From Formicarius rufipectus (taxonomy: Eukaryota > Chordata > Aves > Passeriformes > Formicariidae), in the NCBI GenBank assembly GCA_013399695.1, contig VXAU01000943.1, positions 1,105,667 to 1,169,666 of the forward strand: 64,000 nucleotides of DNA, written 5' to 3'. Positions 41,011 to 50,610 of this stretch are shown here, in pieces. Below the pieces are notes generated by a model, which had not been told where the DNA came from, did not search any database, and worked only from the letters and a program-made list of their open reading frames with translations. The translations under genes were made by a program, and so were the position numbers. The stretch's first letter is position 1; each line of letters opens with the position of its first letter.

Positions 41011-44000
41011 CTGCAAAATTAAAAAAAGATGTGTACCATTTATATTACACTGTAGGATTATGTGGCACCACCATTCCTATAGGGTCAAATGAAAAACAAG
41101 AGCAGAAGAAACAAGCAGCAGGTAACATTATTTTTCCAAAAGAACTGTGAAGTTATTTCTCCTAGCTTTCTGAGCAAAAGTATAGGGAACAAAGCAGGAA
41201 ACCTGAACTAGCAGAGAGATGCAAGAACAGCCTTCACAAAGCCTAAACAGAAAAAAATTTGAAAATTGAATTTCAAAATGTTCGTATCTTCATCAAAATA
41301 AATGATAATGAACAATGCCAACTTCTCTTGGAGGAGGGGAAGAACAAAGCGAAAACAAAACAAACACTAACAAACAATCCAGCAGGCCACAAGCAATTTA
41401 GTTTAGGCAACTAAAATTACTGTAAGCCTCGGACTTTGATCTCTTCAACTCCCACTCCCATCAGTCAGATTGTCCTGAATGCCACAGAAGAGCATACCAG
41501 GAAATTAATTCTAACTTCAGAGCACTCTGACTCATTTGCAACAAACAAGGCACATGACCATTAATTAAACTGTGAGCAGAAAACAAAATATGAAATAATT
41601 GCTCTTTCAATGTGCATTAATTGAGGCAGAAGCCCTGAGGAAAGAGCAGCATATTCTGTTAAATACATATCACAACACACTGGAATTAGGGAGGAAGCAA
41701 AATTTTCACTGGCAAACTTATCACTGCTCTTTCCCAGCTCATAGGTATTTGAACTGCTACTGAAAAAAAATAAAAGTTTCATAACTGTGTTTGTTTCTAA
41801 TACAACAAAATAAAGTGGATCCTTTTCCTTCAATGTAAAATGCATGCCTGGTTTCATCTGATCTTTAAATCAGTCAGGTTTCTGCCATCAAGAGTACACA
41901 TTCTTAAGCAAAACATCAGAGCTAAGATTATTCTGTGAAGCAGTAATATGAAAACATTAAGTTTTGGGGCAGTTGACATTCAGCATTTTAAATGGGAAGG
42001 AATGCACTACACCTAGTCCTTAAACAATCCTTCAGACGCTCTGATTAGACATGAAGACAGGGCCATCCAAATAATGGACATCCTCCCAGATGCACTGTTC
42101 CTCATTGGCCCCTTCCAAATGCACACAGTGATAAATGGGAGTTTAGTCGGAGTGGACACGTGGCAATTAAATTACACATTTCAGTGAAGAATACCCCAAA
42201 ACCAGCAAAGCACACACACAAACACACAATGCAGGAGAAGACCACCACTTACTGCAGGTGGTCCTGCTGGCCCACGTGCCAATCGACGTAACCGGAGAGC
42301 TGAAAGTAGAATGTTAGGAAATTTAAATGGTTTGATGGTGCAAGGTTCACAGCTCTTATATCTAGGGTTCCCCTCTAGCTGCCCTCAGCTGTTGAAAGAC
42401 TTTCTTCAAAATACAGTTACAGGTTAAAATCTTGGGGTTTACGTCCCGCTCTTGAACACACTATTGTTTTATTTTTCCCTTGGTCACTCTGGGTGTCCTG
42501 GTTTCTACTGGGACAGAGTTAATTTTCTTCTTAGCTGTGTTTTGCATTTAATGGGAGAAATGTGTTGATAACACACTGATGTTCTAGTTGTTACTAAGTA
42601 GTGCTTACTCAAAGTCAAAGACTTTTCAGTTTCCTGTGCATTGCCAGTGAGGAGGGGCACAGGAAGCTGAGAGGGAGCATGGCCAAGAAAGCTGACCTGG
42701 CCTGGTAAAGGCCACACCACAGAAAATCATGCTCAGTACATAAACTGGGGAGAGTTGGCCAGGAGTCACCAATCATTGCTCAGAGATGTACTGGGCATCC
42801 ATCAGTGGATGGTGAAACTATACTGTGCATCACTTGTTTCTCTCAGGTTTTCTTCTCTCTCCCTCCTTTTCAACACAATTTTGATTCACTCTATTATGCT
42901 ATATTCTAGATGCTATTATTATCATTAGCATTATTAGTAGTACTCTTATATTTTGTTTTGCTTTGATTACTAAACTGTTCTTATCTCAATCCACAGGGTT
43001 TACTTTTTCTCCTCTGATTCTCCTCTCCACTGTGGACAGGTGAGGAGAGAGAGAATGAGGGACTACGCAGTACTTAGCTGTAGTTAAACCACCACACTGG
43101 GAGACATGGCTGATTTGACTTGGTTAGGTGCACTTTTCCTCTGCTCTGCAGAGATACATTGGGCCAAGGAACCCGTGTGAGCCTGTTTTCTCCTCCCCTC
43201 ACCAGCTCCAAAGACACACATCACTCTGTGGCAGAGACAGGCTCCTGTCAAAGTGCTGCAAGAACTGATTGGTGCTGCCACTGCTGATGACAACTGCCCC
43301 TCTGTTTTCTTATCCTGCCTTTGTTTTCCTCACCTTGCCTTCTTTTCCCTTCTAGTGCACATCTGCATTCACTGTCCTCTCTTGCCAACCCTCTTTCACC
43401 ACATTTGTTCAGATCTGGCCCTTGAACAAAATCAGCTATGTAATATGCCCTATGCAGGGGGCATAATCTGGAAGATATTGAAGTAGATATATTTGGCCTA
43501 TTCTTACTCCTGCTCAAGGGAAAACTTAGGATTGTTGATGGAAACAGGGCTTGTTTGTGTCTAGTCATTAGACTAGTTTGTGAACTGTCATTATTAAGTA
43601 TAGATTTTTATGCCAGGAAATGCAGAACCATCAAAATAATTCTAAAAACTCAACACCCACCCTACTGTCAGAAAGTACCCTTTCCATTCTGAATGACTCT
43701 CTGACAAAAATGTAATGCATGAATATCTTAATACCTGTGGCTCTTGCAAAACTCCTGACTTGTTTTAAACTTCCAGTCCTTATTTTATTAGATCTTCTCT
43801 GAAAGGACAACACATCATATGGACATTTTCCTTAACCCTTGCCTCCCACCCCACTCTCAGTGATAAAGCACATGTCCTTGTACCCGCACATAGTCAGCAA
43901 TGGAGTTGTAATACATTCCAGGTTCATCAAAGGACTTACCTCTGCACGTGAAAATCAAGCATAAAGTCACACCACTGACAGCAGCAAAACCTGCAGATCC

Positions 44001-47000
44001 TCCTATCAGGAGATAGGGAAGGCTGGGGGAGGCATCTGAGAGATGAGAAAGGAGAAAAAGTTACAGAGCTAGACATCAGTACCCACTGACTACATGACAT
44101 TACTACCTAACTTAACCAGAAGAAAAAACTAATCCTCTGCCTCCACAGATAAATGAGCAGAGAGAAACAGATGAGGTGTCTGGATGCCAACCAACGATAG
44201 GAAGCTGCCTCACACACCCAGTCATTTGTGTGTACAAACTCATTTTCATCTTCAACTCATCTGCCTTCAAGGTCTCCTTTTCTTCAAATGTTATTAGCCC
44301 TGCAGCAACAGAACTGACTAGCCATCCCTACAAAATGCTGTTAGTAATGACTTGTCTTCTCTGACTTATGTTCTTTGTGCCTGTACTGAGATGTTTTGGT
44401 GATATGAGCACGTATTTAGCTGTTCTTACAAATCTTACTGCAATAGAGGCTTCTAATAGCTCCAGCACAGCCAGATGAGAAGCTGAATTTTACCCTTTAT
44501 CACCTTTGGCCCTTGAAAAGGGCATTTGAAAGTCACAAACAGACTTTCTCCAAGGAAATTTTCTCCAGACCATCACCACTGTGGGAAACTGGACAAAATT
44601 CAACTTTAGGGGTTCAAAGTTTCACATAAAAAATTAGTGAGCTGTATCACAATGGCTGCTGAAAAGAACTCTTCTGTAATCAGTGATTAAAAATGGTGCT
44701 GACTGTGTGTGTGACAAGGTTTTGCTGGTGGGGAAGATGCCAGAAGCTGCCCCCATGTACAACAGAGCTAATTCCTGTTGGCTACAAGCAGATCTGCCAC
44801 TGGCCAAAGCTGAGCCAGCCATAAATTATAGTAGCACCTCTGTAATAACATATTCAAGAAGGGTAAAAACTGCTGTGCAACAGGAGCTGAAAGACTGGAG
44901 TGAGAATATATATGTGAGAGGATCAGTTCTACAGACACCCAGGTCAGAGAAGAAGGAGAGGGAGAAGATGATTCCCCTGCAGCCCATGATGCAGATCATG
45001 GTGGAGCAGAGATCCACCTGCAGACCATGCTGGAGCAGGTGGATGTGCCCTGAAGGAAGCTGTGAGCCCCTGGAGAACCTCCACACTGCAGGAGGCTCCT
45101 GGCAGGACATGTGAGCCCGTGGAGCAGGATTCCTGGCATGAGCCCTGCAGGGGACCCACACTGGAGCAGTGTGTTCCTGAAGGACTGCACCCCTTGGAAG
45201 GGGCCAACACCGGAGCAGTTTGTGAGGAAGTGCAGCCCACGGGAAGGACTGTCTCCTGTGGGTGGGACTCCACACTGGAGCAGGAGGAAAGCAGGAGGAA
45301 GAAGGAGCAGCAGAGATGAAGTGTTAAGAACTGACCACAACTCAAATTCCCCTGCAGAACTCAGGGGAGGAGGTGGAGAAGTTGGAAGTGAAGCTGAGCC
45401 TCGGAAGAATGGGGGGTTAACAAGGAAAGTGCTTTTAGATTTGTTCTTGTTTCTCACTGTCTTGCTCTAATCTGATTATCAATAAATTAAGCTCCTTCAA
45501 ATCTGTTTTGCCTGTGACGGTAACTGGTGAGTGATCTCTCCCTGTCCTTACCTTGACCCATGAGATTTTTGTAGTATTTTTCCCCCTGTCTTGTTGAGGA
45601 GGGGGAATAATAGAGCAGCTTGGTGGACACCTGGTGGCCAGCCAAGGTCTACCCACTAAAAGCATAATGAGGAATTCTTGTGAAACAGAACAGGGATAGA
45701 AAGGAACATGCACTGAAAAAGCTTATACATACAGTGCCTAAAACATTTGATTCCAGCTACCTCAAAATTATTAATTTCTCTACCAACACACACTAGGATT
45801 TAGGATTATAACTGCACTAAGGAAAACACAGAGCCCTGGCCTTCAGTGAGAACAGCTGCACAGAACAGCACAGAGAAGCTCAAGAGCAGGATGAAGGGCA
45901 TTTATAATGTCATTTACTTGTCAGATCTATGGACAGAGTCTGGTTTGTGGCTGGGTGGGTAACCAGGCAGGTGGCAGTGGGAGGTGTGCTTTTGCCCCAG
46001 CCTGCATAGCTCACTCTGGTCACAGTCCCATTGGGGTGATGGAATTCTTCCTCGGTGCTGTGACTGCCTGCAGGGATCCAGGAGATTTCAGCAGCTGGCT
46101 TTCCTGCAGATGCTTGACAGACAGCCCCCCTGCTCTTGTCATACCTCAGAGTCACCGTAGGAGGGACTACAGAGGAAATAAAAAAAAAAAAAAAAAAACA
46201 CACAAACATTATTTCCNNNCCACAAGCATTATTTCCAGTTTCATATAAAATAAGAAACTGAAGCTGAAAAACAGATGGTATGTTTTAGTTTGCATGACTA
46301 ATCAGTGAGATTTTAAAATTATTTTAAATATTAGCATCAGCTATCTTTAGGGGGGAGAAAAATACATTAAAAAGTTGGAGGTGGATACCTCAAAAACTAG
46401 CTAGTTGCATCTAAAATACTGCTTCCTCCTGTTTTCCAAAGGGTGATTACAGACTAATGGGAGATGAGATGACACACAGGGGTGGAGTAAATCAAGATTT
46501 ATAAGTACAGCAGTGCACATTCTGAAGAAAATTTAGCCTGTTGAAGCTCCATGTAAAACATTTACAAGACGGGATATGTAGCATCAAAAATGTGATAGCA
46601 GGGAAATAAAAGAGGAATCGGGTAAAACTGTTCTGGTTGAAGTCCAACAACTCATATTCTGCATTTGACAAAACAGGGAAAGGCTCACACAGCACATAAG
46701 CCTTTATCAGAAAGGCAAGACTCTGCAGGGAAGAGCAAAATAAAAACAAATCCAAATCAAACCCCAAATAATAAAATACACCAACCAACCAAGACCAAAA
46801 AAAAATTTTTAAAAAATCAAGTAACTAAAATTACTAATGGCAATTATATAGAGTTCCAAAGTTCATTGATTTTCATATGATTTTTAGTTATTATCAGAAG
46901 GCTTAACTAATATGTCCAGAACACAAAAATCTCCTCTAATGTTTGGGGTTTTTTACATTTATGGAAACATAGAGGTAGTTTACCTGACTATCTAAAAAAG

Positions 47001-48239
47001 AGGGTTTGATATATTCATTACATTTCCTAATATTCTTTCGTGCCTGCCTATATTGAAAATAGACTAACTTGATTTTTATTTTAACGATGCATTCTTACCT
47101 ATCACAGTCAGAAAAAAGGAAGAATAAAAATTCCCTTCACTGCTGGCAATTTCACAGGTATAATTTCCCTCATCAGCAAGGTTCACAGGGTAAATACAAA
47201 GGGCAGGGTCACTCTCAGGTGAATATTTCCATGCAATCCTCTCACTGCAGTTTGTCTTCCTTGTCTCCTTGCTATCAGCTCTATAGCCCAACAAGCAGCC
47301 GCTCCTGCATTTCTTCTTCCATATCACCATCAGCAAAGACACCTTGAAGATGTAAGGGCAGCTCAGCACAGCCTCATGACCAACCTCCACACTCACCATG
47401 GTGTAAGCTACATAAGAAGAAAAAAGACACAAAAAGAGTGCTACAAAATCATCAAAGCACAGGAAACTGTTGCCTTCATCACACTTGAAAATTTCTACTT
47501 CCTTACTGTACTGGCAGCCTTGAGGACAAATTGCTCTGTGCAGGCATATATTGGTATTCAGTTTCCAAGTCCAGCTTCCTGAACTCTGAAAATGCATGAA
47601 GATGGTACCTTTCTGCTGTGGACATTGCAGGTATGTGAAGCATGCTAATGAGCTGTAAGTCCTCCACCCTATTTTAGGCAACAAATTTCTATAACTTTAA
47701 TACAGGCTTTGAAAAAACTGATGAGGAGGGTAAAATTCACTCTTATGGGAAAGGAAAATACTTTTTTTTTTTTTTAATTACAGTAAAACTTTGGTGACTT
47801 GCTCAAAGTGCAAGTGAAACCAAGGATAGCTGTGGAACATATACCTGTGATGCAGTTAAAAGCCAAGATCGCTTGGTGTGGTAACTTAGTAAGGGGTATA
47901 TGTAGATTCCCTTTTCTACCAGAAGTCACAGCTCTCCTGCTATTGTCCCAGCTGAACAGAAGATGTGTCTTCAGGTGATCTGTGTTGGATATGTCAGACT
48001 ATGCAACTCTGCAAGGCACATGATTATTTTGCCAGCTGAGCTGACGTCGCTCCTTGCATTCACATTAAACAATAGGCAAAATTTGTTCTGGTGAACTACA
48101 AAGTTTCAGTGCACTTGAAAGTCAGAAATACAGAGTACCAAACAGTGCTGCATGTAGTTTTGGGTCTTTCTCACTTACCTTCAACCAGATTGATCGGCAA
48201 GAAAAGGAGCACAGCCAGAATTGCCCGTTTCTGAGCCAT
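40879..48239 (-). CDS. CD200R1: CD200 receptor 1, inhibitory type (six coding exons)
   Basis: Assembled by reading. Exons on the minus strand are 48239-48179, 47407-47099, 46166-45918, 44035-43940, 42299-42253 and 41010-40879. All introns are GT-AG and the phases agree (1,1,1,1,0). The total is 894 nt, or 297 residues plus stop. The protein is a leukocyte surface receptor for CD200 that dampens myeloid activation. Order: signal peptide (about 1-20), V-type Ig domain (about 21-124), C2-type Ig domain (about 124-206), membrane segment (about 212-237), and a tail of about 60 residues with Y280, Y283 and NPTY at 284-287. The hallmark KPAA.ISWIP stretch of CD200R domain 2 is present, as is the KETxxTNCxxRIxW pattern of domain 1. 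In mammals the NPxY tyrosine recruits Dok2/RasGAP. The membrane segment has no charged residue for adaptor pairing, so this is the inhibitory form. LTRs lie in two introns and upstream. Birds can carry several CD200R copies, so the exact paralog name is less certain than the family. Confidence 0.93.
42253..42299 (-). CDS. CD200R1: CD200R1 coding exon 5 (juxtamembrane tail)
   Basis: 47 nt, entering in phase 1 and leaving in phase 0. The acceptor is CTACTTTCAG and the donor CCTGCA|GTAAGT. It encodes ALRLRRLARGPAGPPA, a basic stop-transfer segment. It is called from splice sites and phase agreement with its neighbours. A solo LTR starts about 190 bp upstream in the intron. Confidence 0.8.
42494..43096 (+). 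mobile_element. solo LTR, plus strand, with 5-bp target duplication
   Basis: 603-bp element beginning TGTCCTGGTTTC and ending TTAAACCACCACA. Identical CTGGG copies flank it at 42489-42493 and 43097-43101. Inside are a TATA-like CATAAAC at about 42738 ('tgctcagtacataaactggg') and a GCATCACTTG block after it. No internal retroviral region is present, so it is a solo LTR left by recombination. The 5-bp duplication fits ERV1/ERVL-type integrases better than ERVK. It lies in the CD200R1 intron between exons 4 and 5, antisense to the gene. Confidence 0.93.
43940..44035 (-). CDS. CD200R1: CD200R1 coding exon 4 (membrane segment)
   Basis: 96 nt, phase 1 to 1. The acceptor is CTTTCTCATCTCTCAG and the donor AGAG|GTAAGT. 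It encodes a short juxtamembrane piece and about 26 hydrophobic residues (LPYLLIGGSAGFAAV...) with no Lys or Arg inside the membrane, ending in TCR. Confidence 0.9.
44660..45660 (+). mobile_element. LTR retrotransposon fragment, plus strand
   Basis: Related to the minus-strand copy at 34.08-34.99 kb. It shows the same order: 'gatgccagaagctgccccca' type start, an AACATATTCAAGAAGG block, several 'ctggagcag' repeat units, a polyadenylation-like CAATAAATTAAG at about 45480, then GGTGAGTGATCTCTCC and a degraded end at ACCCACTAAA. It sits in the CD200R1 intron between exons 3 and 4, antisense to that gene. The start boundary is approximate, and no intact terminal inverted ends or target duplication were found. 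Several 85-153 codon frames on both strands fall inside it and are not genes. Confidence 0.7.
45918..46166 (-). CDS. CD200R1: CD200R1 coding exon 3 (C2-type Ig domain)
   Basis: 249 nt, phase 1 to 1. The acceptor is TTTCCTCTGTAG and the donor a weaker ACAA|GTAAAT. It encodes PPTVTLRYDKSRGAVC, then the diagnostic AGKPAAEISWIPAG, sequons NGT and NQT, and the second Cys in TATCLV. The A-rich run and a small assembly gap lie directly upstream in the intron. Confidence 0.92.
46217..46219. other. assembly gap (3 N) between duplicated 16-mers
   Basis: Three Ns. The 16 bases to the left (CACAAACATTATTTCC) and the 16 bases at 46221-46236 (CACAAGCATTATTTCC) differ at one position. This looks like an unresolved join or haplotype overlap inside a CD200R1 intron, about 50 bp upstream of exon 3. 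Confidence 0.95.
47099..47407 (-). CDS. CD200R1: CD200R1 coding exon 2 (V-type Ig domain)
   Basis: 309 nt, phase 1 to 1. The acceptor is TTCTTCTTATGTAG and the donor ATAG|GTAAGA. It encodes the membrane-distal Ig domain: Cys in EAVLSC, Trp in MVIWKK, and DEGNYTC near the end. Extra cysteines (SGC, TNC, ALC) match the cysteine-rich V domain of CD200R proteins. Sequons occur at NCS and NYT. Confidence 0.93.
48179..48239 (-). CDS. CD200R1: CD200R1 coding exon 1 (signal peptide)
   Basis: Starts MAQKRAILAVLLFLPINLVE, a typical signal peptide, in a good initiation context (AAGATGG). It ends in phase 1 at GAAG|GTAAGT. The frame stays open upstream to about 48467, but the added residues form no better leader, so this ATG is preferred. 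A 5' untranslated exon or region is expected just above. Confidence 0.88.
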
Positions 48240-48681
48240 CTTTAGCAGAAGGAGACAGCACTGCAGAAAGTGAAGGCAAAGAAAATTCTGCAGCCACAAA
48301 CTATTGTGCAAATCTCTCCAGAGAGTACATGTAGTTTCCTTTGAAAACAGAAGTTCTAAATAAGACACCATGTCAAATATCCTTCTCGTACTGAAGAAAG
48401 TAAGATGAAAAGGGGGTTGAAAATTAAAAAGAAAAAAAAATAAAAATAAAGGAAAAAAAAAAGCCACTCACAGTTTTTAAAAATCCAGTATCTCTAGACT
48501 TGATCAACTGAAACGGCAGAGGAATTAGTCCTAGCTCCTTTAGTTTCTTTCAAGGTAACTGCACTCTTGCAGTAGAACAAAAAGAGCAGCCCTCCTATTG
48601 CGAGAGATCAAAACCATGTGAGTTTGTTTCCTGCTGTCATAGACACAGTGAACTAAAGAGGCATCTAGGAACTCATGCTGT

Positions 48682-48728
48682 TCTACAAGTATGTATATAT
48701 ATGTGTGTGTGTATATATATCTATATTT
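48682..48728. repeat. TA/TG microsatellite
   Basis: Alternating TATATA and TGTGTG units upstream of CD200R1 exon 1. Low complexity. Confidence 0.8.
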
Positions 48729-49389
48729 CACCAAACTGTATCTAACAAATTTCTAGCTCCTTTTTGGCAAAAGGGCACTGGTTCTTTGGTAAGACAGGGA
48801 CAGTGTTGTCATGCCAACACTTTGTTTTCTGGTTCACACAAAAAAGCAGAACTCTATGCTATCCAAAAGTTTTCCAAACAAAATATATATGGCTCTCAGT
48901 GGAGAATTTTGGTGTAAACTCATTCAGCTCTATGCTGAATGTGGATTTGGCCAAGAACATCACTGATATTTTCCCATGGTCAGTTATAACACATAAATAA
49001 CCCCAAATTCGGCATGGCAGAGTTGCACTACACTGTACTGAACAACACACATGTATTTCTGCACTCCAACTTCCAGCCTCTTCTGCTCAGGTTTCAGTGA
49101 TGAGCACCACACTCAGTAGATCTTCACGCTCCTTCTGTCACAGCAGAAAGGCTCACAACCAGCACTGCTGGGGGATAAAGCCCAGGCCTGGGAGAGCGTG
49201 CCTCAGCACTGCAGTAGCCATAGCCTGGCTGCAGTTCTGTGATATTACTGTCAGAAACCAGTGGCTGCACTTGTGTCTTGGTTCCTCTTCAGCCTGCCCA
49301 CAAGGCAGTCTCATTTTCCATCACTCACCTGTGTGTCCCCTCTAACTGACTTCTTGGTAGACCTTTTGTCATTCTCTCCTTTATGCTGC

Positions 49390-49847
49390 TGTGGTAGTTT
49401 ATCCCTGGCTGAAGGCAAATATCCAAAGGCCCCAAAACAGCAGCTCCTCCCCCCCCTCCCAACTGCAGGGGGAAAAGGGGGAAAAAAAGAAACCACACTA
49501 GGTGAAAAGTGGATTCTAATACTACTGAAGCAGTGTGAATTTATAGAAATATATATACATATATATACAGAGAAGAGAAAGGAACTTAATATTACTATAT
49601 GCACACACACACAAACAATAAAGAACAAGTAAACAAGGTCTACTTCCCAGAGAGAGATATGCAGCTCTCCCCGAAGAGACAGCAGGTCCCCAACCGATGC
49701 CCTTCACCACCGGAAAAGGACTGAATCAAAACTTCCGTCTATCCCTTCTTATATCTAAGCTGACATAAAATAGGATGGAATACTTCATTTGGATACAGCA
49801 AACCATGTGATCTGTCTCCCAGGAAAGCCTAAAATCAAACCACCACA
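49390..49847 (-). mobile_element. solo LTR with 5-bp target duplication, upstream of CD200R1
   Basis: 458-bp element with mirror-like ends: TGTGGTAGTTT at one side and AAACCACCACA at the other. It is flanked by identical GCTGC copies at 49385-49389 and 49848-49852. Orientation is less certain than the boundaries. Minus is preferred because the minus strand has ATATAAG (rc of 49748-49754) early on and a T/C-rich tract late, as in related LTRs. An AATAAA on the plus strand at 49617-49622 is the counter-argument. It ends about 1.15 kb above the CD200R1 start codon. Confidence 0.9.
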
Positions 49848-50391
49848 GCTGCCATTCCTGTCTCTTTAATCTTTTACTTTCTGAATCAGTCACCCACAGC
49901 TAGAGATGATTACAAAATTATGTTTCCATCCCAAGGGAAATACTGACACATTGTTTTCATCCTCAAGTCAAAACCCCAATGTGCACCAGACAAGCAAAGA
50001 TCTTTGTGCAATTGCTGATTGAGAAATGTCATATATGTCACAACAGGACTTTCTTTCTGGGTTATTTAGATCACACCTTGTTTACACCCATGTTCCAGCA
50101 CAGGGATGCTTCTTGGTATGTGCTCAGAGGAGAAGGAAAGGCAGCCAAGGTTCACTGTGCACACAGAGACCTAAATCCTCCTCCAGTCTGCCATGAAAGT
50201 AACTGGTTTCAACTATGGATCGTGAACAATTTCATCTTAAACATGAAACATATCAAGTGAGGATCCCTGATGTACAGAAGGAAAATCACAACACTGCCAC
50301 ACTTGTGGCACAGGAAGAACAAACACTGTCACAGTCATGAGCCAAATGCAAGGGAAGTATTTTCTTAAACACGGTGTTTTTAGCACATTCA

Positions 50392-50610
50392 GACACAGAA
50401 TCATAGAATTGCAGCATGGTCTCTGTTGGAAGGGACTCTAAAGATCACCTAGTTCCAACTCCCCTGCTGTGGGGGGGGGGTTCCACTAAACCAGGCTCCT
50501 CAGACCTCCATCCAGCCTGGCCTTGAACACTTCCAGGGATGGGGCATCCACAACTCCTCTGGGCAACCTGTTCCAGCAACTCACCACCCTCAATAGAATT
50601 GTTTTGCTTA
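50392..50610 (-). mobile_element. CR1 LINE 3' end, minus strand
   Basis: Reverse-complement CR1 terminus (AGAATCATAGAATTGCAGCA, then GTTGGAAGGGACTCTAAAGA), followed by the 'catccagcctggccttgaac' and 'tctgggcaacctgttccagc' blocks. Truncated to about 0.2 kb. Confidence 0.88.

Noticed and set aside
44826..45470. Frames of 119-153 codons on both strands
   Set aside because: They are inside the plus-strand LTR element. The same units recur in the 34 kb copy.
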